A stretch of 23,309 nt of DNA, from positions 1 through 23,309 of the forward strand of contig JAWOGQ010000078.1 of assembly GCA_046496745.1 (NCBI GenBank), given 5' to 3'. The DNA is from JBNJGT01 sp046496745 (lineage in GTDB: Archaea; Nanobdellota; Nanobdellia; Woesearchaeales; JACJVW01). The stretch's first letter is position 1; each line of letters starts with the position of its first letter. Position numbers and translations under genes: made by a program. A model generated the notes under the pieces. The model ran no database searches, had not been told where the DNA came from, and worked only from the letters and a program-made list of their open reading frames with translations. Shown here piece after piece: positions 6,270 through 12,628 of this stretch.

Positions 6270-7220
6270 ATGGACGAGGTCGCTTACCAGTCTGCAAATA
6301 AGGTATTGAAAAAGCTTGATTATGCTCTAGTTGGTAATGATTTCGATGGAATATACGGGGTCTTCAGAGGCTTCCTGCGGAATTTTTTTGGGATAGATTA
6401 TGAATTCACTATCGAGGAGCTTTCATCTGAACTTACCTCTATCGATCCTGCGTTAAGGAAGAAGATAATAAATGTTTATGGAAAGCTTGAATCAACGGTG
6501 TATTCCTCTGAAAAGATTGACAAGGGATTGGTCGAGTCATGTAGGCAGATTGTTGTCATACTGATGCGGCAGGTTTCTACAGGAGATGTTGCAAAGAAAC
6601 CTGATCCTCTTCTCAGGCTTTATCAGTTATATCACAGGATGATTCTCAGGTTCTTTCAATCAGAGTTCTTCAGTGAATATTATAGGGGCAAAGAGTATCT
6701 CCTCGAGCATGAGATAGGGCTTGCAAGGGAAGTCTCCCGAAAGCTTGTTGAGATCTATTCAAAACAGCCAAAAGATACCCAAAGAAAGCTTTTTGTTTAC
6801 ATGGGCAGATTCAGCGAAGCCATACATGAGGCAGAGGTGAATGAACAGTTGCGCCAGATTGATTATACTTTTGATAAGATCTATCTCCTGTTGAATCGTG
6901 GAGCTCTTGATCGTGCAAAGGAAGAATACATGAGACTCAAGGGTCTTTATTACGATCTGCCGGAAAAAAAGCAGGCCCTTGTTTTCAGGGATATGCAGAA
7001 GTTCTATCGTAAGATATCAAAAAGAGAGAGAAAGAGGCTCTTGCAGGAAGTCAAGGCTGAGATAGGGCGTATCCAGCACGAGTTCGATGAAGGGACTGAT
7101 GTTGAGGAAGCTTTTGATAAGCTGAGGGAAAAGGCAAAGAAGCTGGATGATCGGTCAGTGAGAAAAGACATGGAAGAGTTGTATTCAAAGGTTTATTCTG
7201 AACCTGGTTCACTTGTCTAG
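6270..7220 (+). CDS. Helical protein divergent from the MoxR operon, function unknown
   Basis: The 316-residue product is charged, almost entirely helical and lacks membrane segments, a signal peptide or obvious catalytic motifs. Residues about 30-60 (FRGFLRNFFGIDYEFTIEELSSEL) resemble the short helical segment with a TxEEL motif found in DUF4129-type proteins, which often accompany MoxR/DUF58/VWA genes. That resemblance is weak and is my inference. The C-terminal half (about 185-300) looks like coiled coil rich in Lys, Arg and Glu. Its position head-to-head with the MoxR operon suggests a partner or regulator. Its last 12 nt overlap the convergent methyltransferase gene. Confidence 0.75.
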   Translation: MDEVAYQSANKVLKKLDYALVGNDFDGIYGVFRGFLRNFFGIDYEFTIEELSSELTSIDPALRKKIINVYGKLESTVYSSEKIDKGLVESCRQIVVILMRQVSTGDVAKKPDPLLRLYQLYHRMILRFFQSEFFSEYYRGKEYLLEHEIGLAREVSRKLVEIYSKQPKDTQRKLFVYMGRFSEAIHEAEVNEQLRQIDYTFDKIYLLLNRGALDRAKEEYMRLKGLYYDLPEKKQALVFRDMQKFYRKISKRERKRLLQEVKAEIGRIQHEFDEGTDVEEAFDKLREKAKKLDDRSVRKDMEELYSKVYSEPGSLV

Positions 7221-8087
7221 GACCAGGATCCTTTTTGAGAGTGTCTTGTGGATGTAGTATGTGAACTCATGCGTTATATGAAGATCTGTCCTGATTCTTG
7301 CGGTATGCGGAATTGTTATGACTGCCCTTTTCAGCAATATATCGCCGATCGCCTGGATGAATTCTGAGTAGGTGTGCTGGACTTTTCTTGTGTTCCTGAA
7401 ATAGGGAAGGTCAGCAACTATGTAGCGATACTTTTTCTTGGTTTTCATTATGTCTTTAGCTTTCAGTGTTGCAGGGACCAGGTAATGGTTGAGATTCTCC
7501 CGGCAGCGTCTTATCATGATAGGGTCTATGTCAGAACCGCTGCATCTTCTGCCTGATAGTCCTGCTTCAATCAGAAGTCCGCCGGTGCCGCAGAAAGGGT
7601 CATAGATGGTATCTTCCCTGCAGCCTGTAAGGTTTACCATGCATCTTGCAAGTTTTGGGTGAAGGGAGATAGGGAGCGTTGATGGACGGTTATGGGGTTT
7701 TCTGGCGTTAAAATCTTCAGTGTTCTTATTGATGAGTTCTGTCACGAAAAAAGGCCCTGTACCCATTATATGGATGTCTGTTTCAGGATTGTCAAGGTCC
7801 ACTTTTGGTTTCCTGAGGCTGTGCCAGATGATTGCAGCGGCTTGCTTCTGGTTCTTTCCTGTGACACGGTAACTTCCTTTTATTATTGATTTCCAGTCGT
7901 ATTCTTCAAGTTGCTTCAGATTTTTACAGGTGAAAAGAAGCTGGTGGAATTCTTTTGTATATGCAAGCGGGTAAATCCTGTTTGAGGGTACATTGAGAAT
8001 ATTGTCATGCAATTCACCTTTGCCCATGAGGGTTTCGGCTTCAGCTCTTGCGAGAGGTATATCTTCTTTTGACAAAACAAGAATCAT
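7209..8087 (-). CDS. Trm-G10/Trm11-like tRNA guanosine methyltransferase
   Basis: The 292-residue protein has a short N-terminal region of THUMP-like size (about 1-95) and then a Rossmann-fold methyltransferase. Key motifs are the SAM-binding DPFCGTGG (163-170), the acidic residue of motif II in GSDIDP, and the catalytic DLPY (226-229) of N2-guanine methyltransferases. Archaeal Trm-G10 enzymes methylate G10 of tRNA. The block HPKLARCMVNLTGC before motif I is typical of that family. It is the last gene of a three-gene operon, overlapping the upstream membrane-protein gene by 4 nt. It is slightly shorter than typical archaeal Trm-G10, mainly in the N-terminal domain. The exact target guanosine is inferred. 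Confidence 0.82.
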   Translation of the reverse strand: MILVLSKEDIPLARAEAETLMGKGELHDNILNVPSNRIYPLAYTKEFHQLLFTCKNLKQLEEYDWKSIIKGSYRVTGKNQKQAAAIIWHSLRKPKVDLDNPETDIHIMGTGPFFVTELINKNTEDFNARKPHNRPSTLPISLHPKLARCMVNLTGCREDTIYDPFCGTGGLLIEAGLSGRRCSGSDIDPIMIRRCRENLNHYLVPATLKAKDIMKTKKKYRYIVADLPYFRNTRKVQHTYSEFIQAIGDILLKRAVITIPHTARIRTDLHITHEFTYYIHKTLSKRILVLDK

Positions 8088-8662
8088 TCTTTCAGTTTCT
8101 TATATGCGACAAATATGATAATCACTATCTCCAATAAGAAAACAAGCGGGCGGATGAATCTTCCAAGCTCACCGATGTCCCATATGTAGGCAAATGTTCC
8201 GAAGAATATGGTAAGGAGCCCTCCAAGCATGAAGCCTGTGGCAATCCATTCATTGAGTTCTTCTCTTGTGGGAAGATAGAGGGCGAGCACGATCGCGATC
8301 AATCCTATGACCGCTGAGATAAGGAATACATTCATGTTGTATCTTTCGCGGGCCTCATCATATTCATTGGAGCAGGTCTCGCAGTAATAGGATTCAGGGC
8401 AGCCGTTGGAATCGTAATCATAGGCAATTCTTCCATCCTGTTCGCTGCAGTTCTGTTGAGCTATGGTAGATACATTGATTGCTTCACATTCGGTGCCAAT
8501 GGGTTTTTGCAACCGGTTGTCGCAGAAATCGTTATATTCAGGGCGAAGGTTTACTGCGAATATGCTCTGGAATACAAGGAAAGTGAAGAGTATAGCTATT
8601 ATGAAGACTATCAGGACCCTTCGGATATCTAATCCTTTAGCAGATTTGATTCTGGCCGACAT
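8084..8662 (-). CDS. Four-helix membrane protein with a cysteine-containing outer loop
   Basis: The 192-residue product has a basic N-terminus, a first transmembrane helix (about 15-37), and a hydrophilic loop of about 70 residues with six cysteines. Three more helices follow (near 112-130, 139-161 and 167-186), ending in KKLKE. The basic ends suggest both termini are inside and the cysteine loop outside, where disulfides could form. I do not recognise the family. The gene overlaps the end of the preceding coiled-coil gene by 34 nt and the next gene by 4 nt, so the three genes form one operon. The linkage to a tRNA methyltransferase may be only positional. Confidence 0.75.
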   Translation of the reverse strand: MSARIKSAKGLDIRRVLIVFIIAILFTFLVFQSIFAVNLRPEYNDFCDNRLQKPIGTECEAINVSTIAQQNCSEQDGRIAYDYDSNGCPESYYCETCSNEYDEARERYNMNVFLISAVIGLIAIVLALYLPTREELNEWIATGFMLGGLLTIFFGTFAYIWDIGELGRFIRPLVFLLEIVIIIFVAYKKLKE

Positions 8663-8994
8663 TGTTTCAATTCGTATTCTAGCAAAAATATTGTCTTGGA
8701 TGCTTCAAGGATGCCTTCTTCAAGATTATCGAAGTTGGAGTCGAATGAAGCGCCTGAGCCCTTGGCTACGAGATTCTTGCACTTGTTCAGCTGATCGACG
8801 AATTCAACTGTGCGTTTTCTCAGGGCATGACTGCTTTGCATCTCTTCGTCTATGTTTTGCATCTGTTGATTGATAAGGGCATCGAGCTGGATTATGCAGT
8901 CACTGAATTTCTCACTGTCCCTGCGCTCGATTGTGTTAAGCAGTTCCTTATAAGTGTTCAGGATCTGTGTTACACCTTGTTGGATAAGGCTCAT
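8629..8994 (-). CDS. Small coiled-coil protein, first gene of the methyltransferase operon
   Basis: The 121-residue protein is highly charged and helical, with heptad-like leucine/isoleucine spacing (ILNTYKELLNTIERRDSEKF, then IIQLDALINQQMQNIDEE). It has no membrane segment or recognisable enzyme motif. It starts 25.5 bp after the centre of a palindromic TATA box shared with the divergent winged-helix gene. Its 3' end overlaps the following membrane-protein gene by 34 nt, an unusually long overlap for this window, which suggests translational coupling. The function is unknown. Confidence 0.7.
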   Translation of the reverse strand: MSLIQQGVTQILNTYKELLNTIERRDSEKFSDCIIQLDALINQQMQNIDEEMQSSHALRKRTVEFVDQLNKCKNLVAKGSGASFDSNFDNLEEGILEASKTIFLLEYELKQCRPESNLLKD

Positions 8995-9015
8995 GTAAGG
9001 ATGGTCTTGGCAAAG

Positions 9016-9023
9016 TTATATAA
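9016..9023. promoter_or_regulatory. Palindromic TATA box shared by two divergent genes
   Basis: TTATATAA reads the same on both strands. Its centre (9019.5) is 27.5 bp from the plus-strand ATG at 9047 and 25.5 bp from the minus-strand ATG at 8994. Both are at leaderless distance, so one box can serve both genes. Confidence 0.65.
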
Positions 9024-9046
9024 ATGTTTTTTTTTTAATAAGTCAA

Positions 9047-9358
9047 ATGGGCAGAGGCCGACCAAATTTCAGTCAGGTCAGGGTGAACATGATCGAGATA
9101 CTTGCGGTAAAAGGCAGTGCTTATGGGTATGAACTGGCTAAGATATATCTTGATATCTTTCCTAAAGTGACACGTCGCCTGTTCTATTATCACCTGAAGA
9201 AGGGCCTGGAGTTAGAGGAGTTCAGGGTAGACAGGGTAGAGCGGGAAGAAGGAGAGTACAGCTGGGGAAACAGTGCTGAGAAGACGTATTATGCACTTGG
9301 GAAGAATGCAAACCCTAGAGGGGACCAGAGGGTAAAGGATTATTTCACTTCCTCCTGA
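9047..9358 (+). CDS. Small winged-helix DNA-binding protein
   Basis: The 103-residue protein begins with a basic patch (MGRGRPNFSQVRVNMIEIL) and has the layout of a PadR/MarR-like winged helix: AYGYELAKIYLDIF, then the probable recognition helix VTRRLFYYHLKKGLE, and a beta wing around EREEGEYSW. Similar short MGRGRP-type proteins occur in archaea as predicted DNA-binding proteins. The gene shares its promoter box with the divergent coiled-coil/methyltransferase operon, so it could regulate both. Its last 14 nt overlap the convergent TrmJ gene. The ligand and targets are unknown. Confidence 0.78.
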   Translation: MGRGRPNFSQVRVNMIEILAVKGSAYGYELAKIYLDIFPKVTRRLFYYHLKKGLELEEFRVDRVEREEGEYSWGNSAEKTYYALGKNANPRGDQRVKDYFTSS

Positions 9359-10016
9359 TCTGCTTGAGAAAACCCAGGATTATGTATAGCTCCTGCTTGG
9401 TCATGAAGTTCTTTGTAAGGAACCTTTTCCAGAATCTTTTTTGTGTTGTTCGCCTTTCTTCTGTCATGAAATCCAGGTCTTCAAGGAGTGAATCAAAACT
9501 TCTTAGGAGTGTATCCTTTTCTGATTTGTCCGGAAGCTCGAATCTGTACTGGTTCTTTTCTTTGGTAAGCTCATAGCATAGGATTGAACAGGCATGGGAG
9601 ATGTTTAGGGTAGGATAATTGGTGCAGGTAGGTATCGATACAGTGAAGTCGCATTGTTCAAGTTCTTTGTTGGTAAGGCCTGTGCTTTCCCGTCCAAGAA
9701 GGATGCCTAATTCCCCTTTATGGGTCGCTGCCTTTCTTGCGAGCTCTGCAGGTTCAAGGGATACGCGATTTATATTCTTGTCAGATCCTTTTTTTGCGGT
9801 TGTTCCGACTATGAGGTCACAAGGGGGTTCTTTGGTTATGATGGCTTCAGAAAGGATATCTTGTGCGTGTTTTGCCCTGCAAATGGCTTCTTCGCTGAGA
9901 TGGTCGCATCTTGGATCGATGAGGTAGAGCCTTTGTATGCCAAAATTTCCCATCACCCTTGCTATTGCGCCAAGGTTTCCGGGGTTCTCAGGCTCTTTTA
10001 ATATGATGGAAAGCAT
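9345..10016 (-). CDS. trmJ: SpoU/TrmJ-family tRNA 2'-O-methyltransferase
   Basis: The 223-residue protein carries the three SPOUT signatures: motif 1 ENPGNLGAIARVM near the N-terminus with the catalytic arginine, motif 2 LGILLGRESTGLTNKE, and motif 3 PTLNISHACSILCYEL that closes the trefoil knot binding SAM. TrmJ enzymes methylate the ribose at position 32 of tRNA. The C-terminal helical extension (about 165-223) suits the TrmJ dimerisation region. An upstream in-frame ATG at 10058 would add 14 residues, but a TATA-like ATTTAAAT is centred 24.5 bp before the ATG at 10016, and the family begins directly with the SIILxxPxNPGNLG strand. I therefore use the shorter form. Other SpoU-family tRNA specificities are possible. 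Confidence 0.82.
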   Translation of the reverse strand: MLSIILKEPENPGNLGAIARVMGNFGIQRLYLIDPRCDHLSEEAICRAKHAQDILSEAIITKEPPCDLIVGTTAKKGSDKNINRVSLEPAELARKAATHKGELGILLGRESTGLTNKELEQCDFTVSIPTCTNYPTLNISHACSILCYELTKEKNQYRFELPDKSEKDTLLRSFDSLLEDLDFMTEERRTTQKRFWKRFLTKNFMTKQELYIILGFLKQIRRK

Positions 10017-10036
10017 GTACAGATGAATTGGAAAGC

Positions 10037-10044
10037 ATTTAAAT
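10037..10044 (-). promoter_or_regulatory. TATA box for trmJ
   Basis: ATTTAAAT, centred 24.5 bp from the ATG at 10016 and overlapping the last codons of the upstream gene. It decides the start of trmJ. Confidence 0.45.
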
Positions 10045-10425
10045 TTGTTTGCAGGCAACGCGGGAATTTATGTTGCTTATGTAGGTGCATGCGTCTTTGT
10101 TGCCTGTATTTATCGCGACCTGTGTGTAACATTCATCTTTCAGGGATAAGTCAGGTATTTTCCTGCATTGGCTTGTCTTGGTGGTGTTCTGGATGTATTC
10201 CTGGTAGCAGGAAATCTTTTCAGTCTCATTGAGAATGTTGCATCTTTCGACAGGGTCAAGGTTTGTGAAATGGTTGTAAACCCCAAAATCCCTGAAGAAG
10301 ACGTGGCTTATGACAGCAGCGACAATGATGTATAGGATGATCATTATGATCAGGCTTTTTCTCCTCGGCGGCTTATCATCCTCTTTTAGTATTGAGTCGA
10401 TAAACGTGTCAGATGGGCTTTCCAT
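10039..10425 (-). CDS. Single-pass membrane protein with cysteine repeats
   Basis: The 128-residue protein has a cytosolic acidic/basic N-terminus (about 1-23), one transmembrane helix (IIMIILYIIVAAVISHVFF, about 26-44), and an outer domain of short repeats with paired cysteines: RCNILNETEKISCYQEYI, QCRKIPDLSLKDECYTQVA and ACTYISNINSRVACKQI. Each unit has the form C..I......+..C with about 24-residue spacing, so each could hold one disulfide. The repeat type seems common in small-genome archaea, but I know of no defined function. A TATATAAA box 26.5 bp upstream supports the start. The 3' end overlaps the TATA box for trmJ. Confidence 0.7.
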   Translation of the reverse strand: MESPSDTFIDSILKEDDKPPRRKSLIIMIILYIIVAAVISHVFFRDFGVYNHFTNLDPVERCNILNETEKISCYQEYIQNTTKTSQCRKIPDLSLKDECYTQVAINTGNKDACTYISNINSRVACKQI

Positions 10426-10447
10426 CAGTCTTATATTACTTTTAGTA

Positions 10448-10455
10448 TATATAAA
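10448..10455 (-). promoter_or_regulatory. TATA box for the cysteine-repeat gene
   Basis: The plus strand reads TATATAAA, and the minus strand reads TTTATATA. It is centred 26.5 bp from the ATG at 10425, implying leaderless transcription. Confidence 0.6.
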
Positions 10456-10458
10456 TCT

Positions 10459-11634
10459 TTATGTAAACATAAGAAAAATGCTCTTGCCAACTGGTATGAA
10501 GACAATCATCAGGAGAAGTATTAAGCAGATCTTGTTGATGTTGACCCATATCTTCTCAGCCTTTTTTTGGTCCTTGATGTAGCGCTGGAGGGTTATCTGC
10601 AGCATCCGGGCACCGTCTGTTATGAATATTGGGAAAAGGTTTATTATGCCAATGTTCAGGCTTATGAACCAGACCCAAAAGAAGAGTTCGTTCAGCCATT
10701 GGAGGATTGAGTATCCTATCATCCCTGTAGTCCCGTATTGGGAAATGCGCTCGTTCTGGAGATATACTCCAAGATATCCCTGTGACTTGTTGTGTGGACT
10801 TTCTGTTGCTTTGACTTCGTAGGTGTTCTCGTCATTTCCAAGGATCACTGTCTGGTTTGGTTCTAGTCCGTCAAGATTTGCTATGAAAGCATTTATGTCA
10901 AGAGTTGTGTTGCCATTCACCTGGGTTATGGTAGTCCCTTCTGGTATAGATTCTGCAGGAAAGCCATCTTCTGTCTCTATCTGGACTCCTGCGGGTTCTG
11001 TTATTGCCTGTGCTAAAGGGCTCAGGATGAATAGTGAGGCAAGAAGGATTATTATTGTAAGGATGAAATTGGACCAGGGGCCGGCAGCAAAGATGCGGTT
11101 TGCGGCCTTGAAATTCTTCTTGTTGAGTTTCTTCTCGTCTGGTTCGACGAAGGCTCCGAGGATAGGGCCAAGGAAGATGATGCCTGAGGACTTGACTCTT
11201 ATGTTATATGTCCTTGCGACAATCCCGTGGGAGAATTCGTGGACAACTATTATTATGAATAGAGCGATCCAGCCTATCACCAGTGGAAATACTACGCCGC
11301 CTGTACCTGCTATGGGTACTCCCGGAAGCACAAGTGGGCTTCCGTCAAGGGCTATAGGCTTTATGAGCATCCGGAAAGCAGCGTGGGCAATGAGTGCAAC
11401 TGAAAGGACAAGGACAATAAAACCTACCCATACACCGACAGCGGATACTTTCTTGATGATTGAGCCGTATTTCCTAGCCCAGTTGTCCATCTGTTTCAGG
11501 CCGAGTTTTGTCTTGTACAATGCTATGATTCCCTGAAATTCGAATCTCTTGCGGTTGAGATATAGGAGAAGTACGACTACTGAGTAAAAAAGGATGGTCC
11601 CTGTATGTTCATAACCTAGTATGGCGTCGAGCAT
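10459..11634 (-). CDS. Site-2 protease family intramembrane metalloprotease with PDZ domain
   Basis: The 391-residue membrane protein has the S2P/M50 core: zinc-binding HEFSH (132-136) inside a membrane helix, the AAGPWSNF block (183-190), a PDZ-like insertion (about 213-292, with GVQIETEDGFPAESI...GTTITQVNG), and the third ligand motif NLFPIFITDG (332-341) near the last helices. Additional transmembrane helices lie near 12-28, 66-88 and 113-131. Family members cleave membrane-anchored proteins in regulated proteolysis. The substrate here is unknown, and the neighbouring single-pass cysteine-repeat protein is only a positional candidate. A TATA-like box is centred 26.5 bp upstream and overlaps the previous gene's stop codon. 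Confidence 0.9.
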   Translation of the reverse strand: MLDAILGYEHTGTILFYSVVVLLLYLNRKRFEFQGIIALYKTKLGLKQMDNWARKYGSIIKKVSAVGVWVGFIVLVLSVALIAHAAFRMLIKPIALDGSPLVLPGVPIAGTGGVVFPLVIGWIALFIIIVVHEFSHGIVARTYNIRVKSSGIIFLGPILGAFVEPDEKKLNKKNFKAANRIFAAGPWSNFILTIIILLASLFILSPLAQAITEPAGVQIETEDGFPAESIPEGTTITQVNGNTTLDINAFIANLDGLEPNQTVILGNDENTYEVKATESPHNKSQGYLGVYLQNERISQYGTTGMIGYSILQWLNELFFWVWFISLNIGIINLFPIFITDGARMLQITLQRYIKDQKKAEKIWVNINKICLILLLMIVFIPVGKSIFLMFT

Positions 11635-11655
11635 GGAATTGCAATAATAATCTCC

Positions 11656-11664
11656 TTATTTAAT
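11656..11664 (-). promoter_or_regulatory. TATA box for the site-2 protease, overlapping a stop codon
   Basis: On the minus strand ATTAAATAA, whose last three bases are the TAA stop of the ThiI-like gene. The centre is 26.5 bp from the protease ATG. Confidence 0.45.
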
Positions 11665-12243
11665 CCTTTTGATTTTGTGTGTCTTTAAGGCTTTCTGGAT
11701 GAGGTCATCTATGTCAAGCAGGCTTTCCTGCTTTTCGATGGCATGAATCTTGGTTGTGGTCTTGGGGTTGGAGGGGACAAAAGGGCATTTTGGCTCACTC
11801 TTGATAGATATATTGTAGGTTCCTATCTCCCTTGCTATCTTTATGGTCTCTGTCTTGTCAAAGGCCAATAAGGGCCGCAGGATGTTCTTTTTGGTTGCCT
11901 GGCTTGTTATGGAGAGGTTTGTGAGGGTCTGGGATGCTACCTGGCCAAGGGAGTCGCCTGTTATGAGGTTCTTAAGACCGTGGTCGTCTGCTATGCGGGA
12001 AGCAAGGCGATACATCATGCGCTTGCAGAAAATACATCTCAGAGAGGATTCACGGAATGCTTCCAGGGCAGGGGCTAAAGATACTGTGTGCAGGTCTATT
12101 CCCATGTGCCTGGCAAGTGTTTCAGCCTTGTCTCCATCCTGTGTGATGAAGGTGAGGGCTTCTATCTCCCATCCTTTCTCTTTCATCAGATGGCCTGCAA
12201 CAGGGCTGTCGATCCCTGAACTAAGTAGGAGTAATCCTTTCAT
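11656..12243 (-). CDS. ThiI-like PP-loop sulfurtransferase domain, stand-alone
   Basis: The 195-residue protein matches the PP-loop (AANH) domain of ThiI, which makes 4-thiouridine in tRNA and can support thiazole synthesis. It has the ATP-binding SSGIDSP (8-14), a CxxC in RCIFCKRMMYRLA (C70, C73), the signature ITGDSLGQVASQTL (94-106), and ILRPLLAFDKTETIKIAREIGTY. The usual ThiI N-terminal ferredoxin-like and THUMP domains for tRNA binding are missing, as is a rhodanese domain. It would need a separate tRNA-binding partner or act on another substrate. In methanogen ThiI the equivalent CxxC is reported to be needed for activity. A TATTTAAA promoter is shared with the divergent gene at 12296. 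Confidence 0.8.
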   Translation of the reverse strand: MKGLLLLSSGIDSPVAGHLMKEKGWEIEALTFITQDGDKAETLARHMGIDLHTVSLAPALEAFRESSLRCIFCKRMMYRLASRIADDHGLKNLITGDSLGQVASQTLTNLSITSQATKKNILRPLLAFDKTETIKIAREIGTYNISIKSEPKCPFVPSNPKTTTKIHAIEKQESLLDIDDLIQKALKTHKIKRIK

Positions 12244-12267
12244 GGAAAAATGTGTTACAGTAATCTA

Positions 12268-12273
12268 TTTAAA
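12268..12273. promoter_or_regulatory. Palindromic TATA box shared by two divergent genes
   Basis: TTTAAA (in TATTTAAAG on the plus strand) is centred at 12270.5, which is 25.5 bp from the plus-strand ATG at 12296 and 27.5 bp from the minus-strand ATG at 12243. Both genes fit leaderless spacing from this one box. Confidence 0.55.
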
Positions 12274-12295
12274 GATTATCGGATTTTTCTGCTGT

Positions 12296-12628
12296 ATGAG
12301 ATACATAATCTTGCTATTATTGGTCAGCGTTGCATTTGCATGCGATTTCGATACAGACTGTGATGTCAGGGAAAAATGTATAGAGGGAGAATGCACTGAA
12401 CTCTCGTGCGCTTCTGATGAAGCGATCCTGCCCCATGAATGCGGAAAGCTGGTGTGTGGACTGGGAGAGACTGCAAGAAACCATGAGTGTTCGATCAATC
12501 CTTTGGTATATTTGGCAGGAGGAGTACTTGGGGTCCTGGTTGTTTTCCTGCTTTTCCGGAAGCTGTACAGTGAAGAGGTTGTCATCTACCAGGGTTCAAA
12601 GAAGACTGTTAGAAGGAGATGGCGCTAG
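12296..12628 (+). CDS. Cysteine-rich single-pass membrane protein
   Basis: The 110-residue protein has a signal peptide (MRYIILLLLVSVAFA), then a mature region opening at Cys16 with eight cysteines (16, 22, 28, 33, 38, 49, 54, 65). A transmembrane helix near 69-88 and a basic cytosolic tail ending TVRRRWR follow. The cysteine-rich domain is therefore outside and probably disulfide-bonded. AFAC could also be read as a lipobox, making it a lipoprotein. The open frame extends far upstream, but the TATA spacing and signal peptide fix the ATG at 12296. The last 10 nt overlap the Nre gene, so the two are co-transcribed. The function is unknown. Confidence 0.72.
   Translation: MRYIILLLLVSVAFACDFDTDCDVREKCIEGECTELSCASDEAILPHECGKLVCGLGETARNHECSINPLVYLAGGVLGVLVVFLLFRKLYSEEVVIYQGSKKTVRRRWR

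Noticed and set aside
10823..11536. A 237-residue plus-strand open frame opposite the site-2 protease
   Set aside because: The opposite strand encodes a clear protease with all metal motifs. The plus-strand translation has no family features.
11843..12295. Long plus-strand open frame opposite the ThiI-like gene
   Set aside because: It is the shadow of a well-supported gene. Only its last part (from 12296), with a signal peptide and its own promoter, is real.
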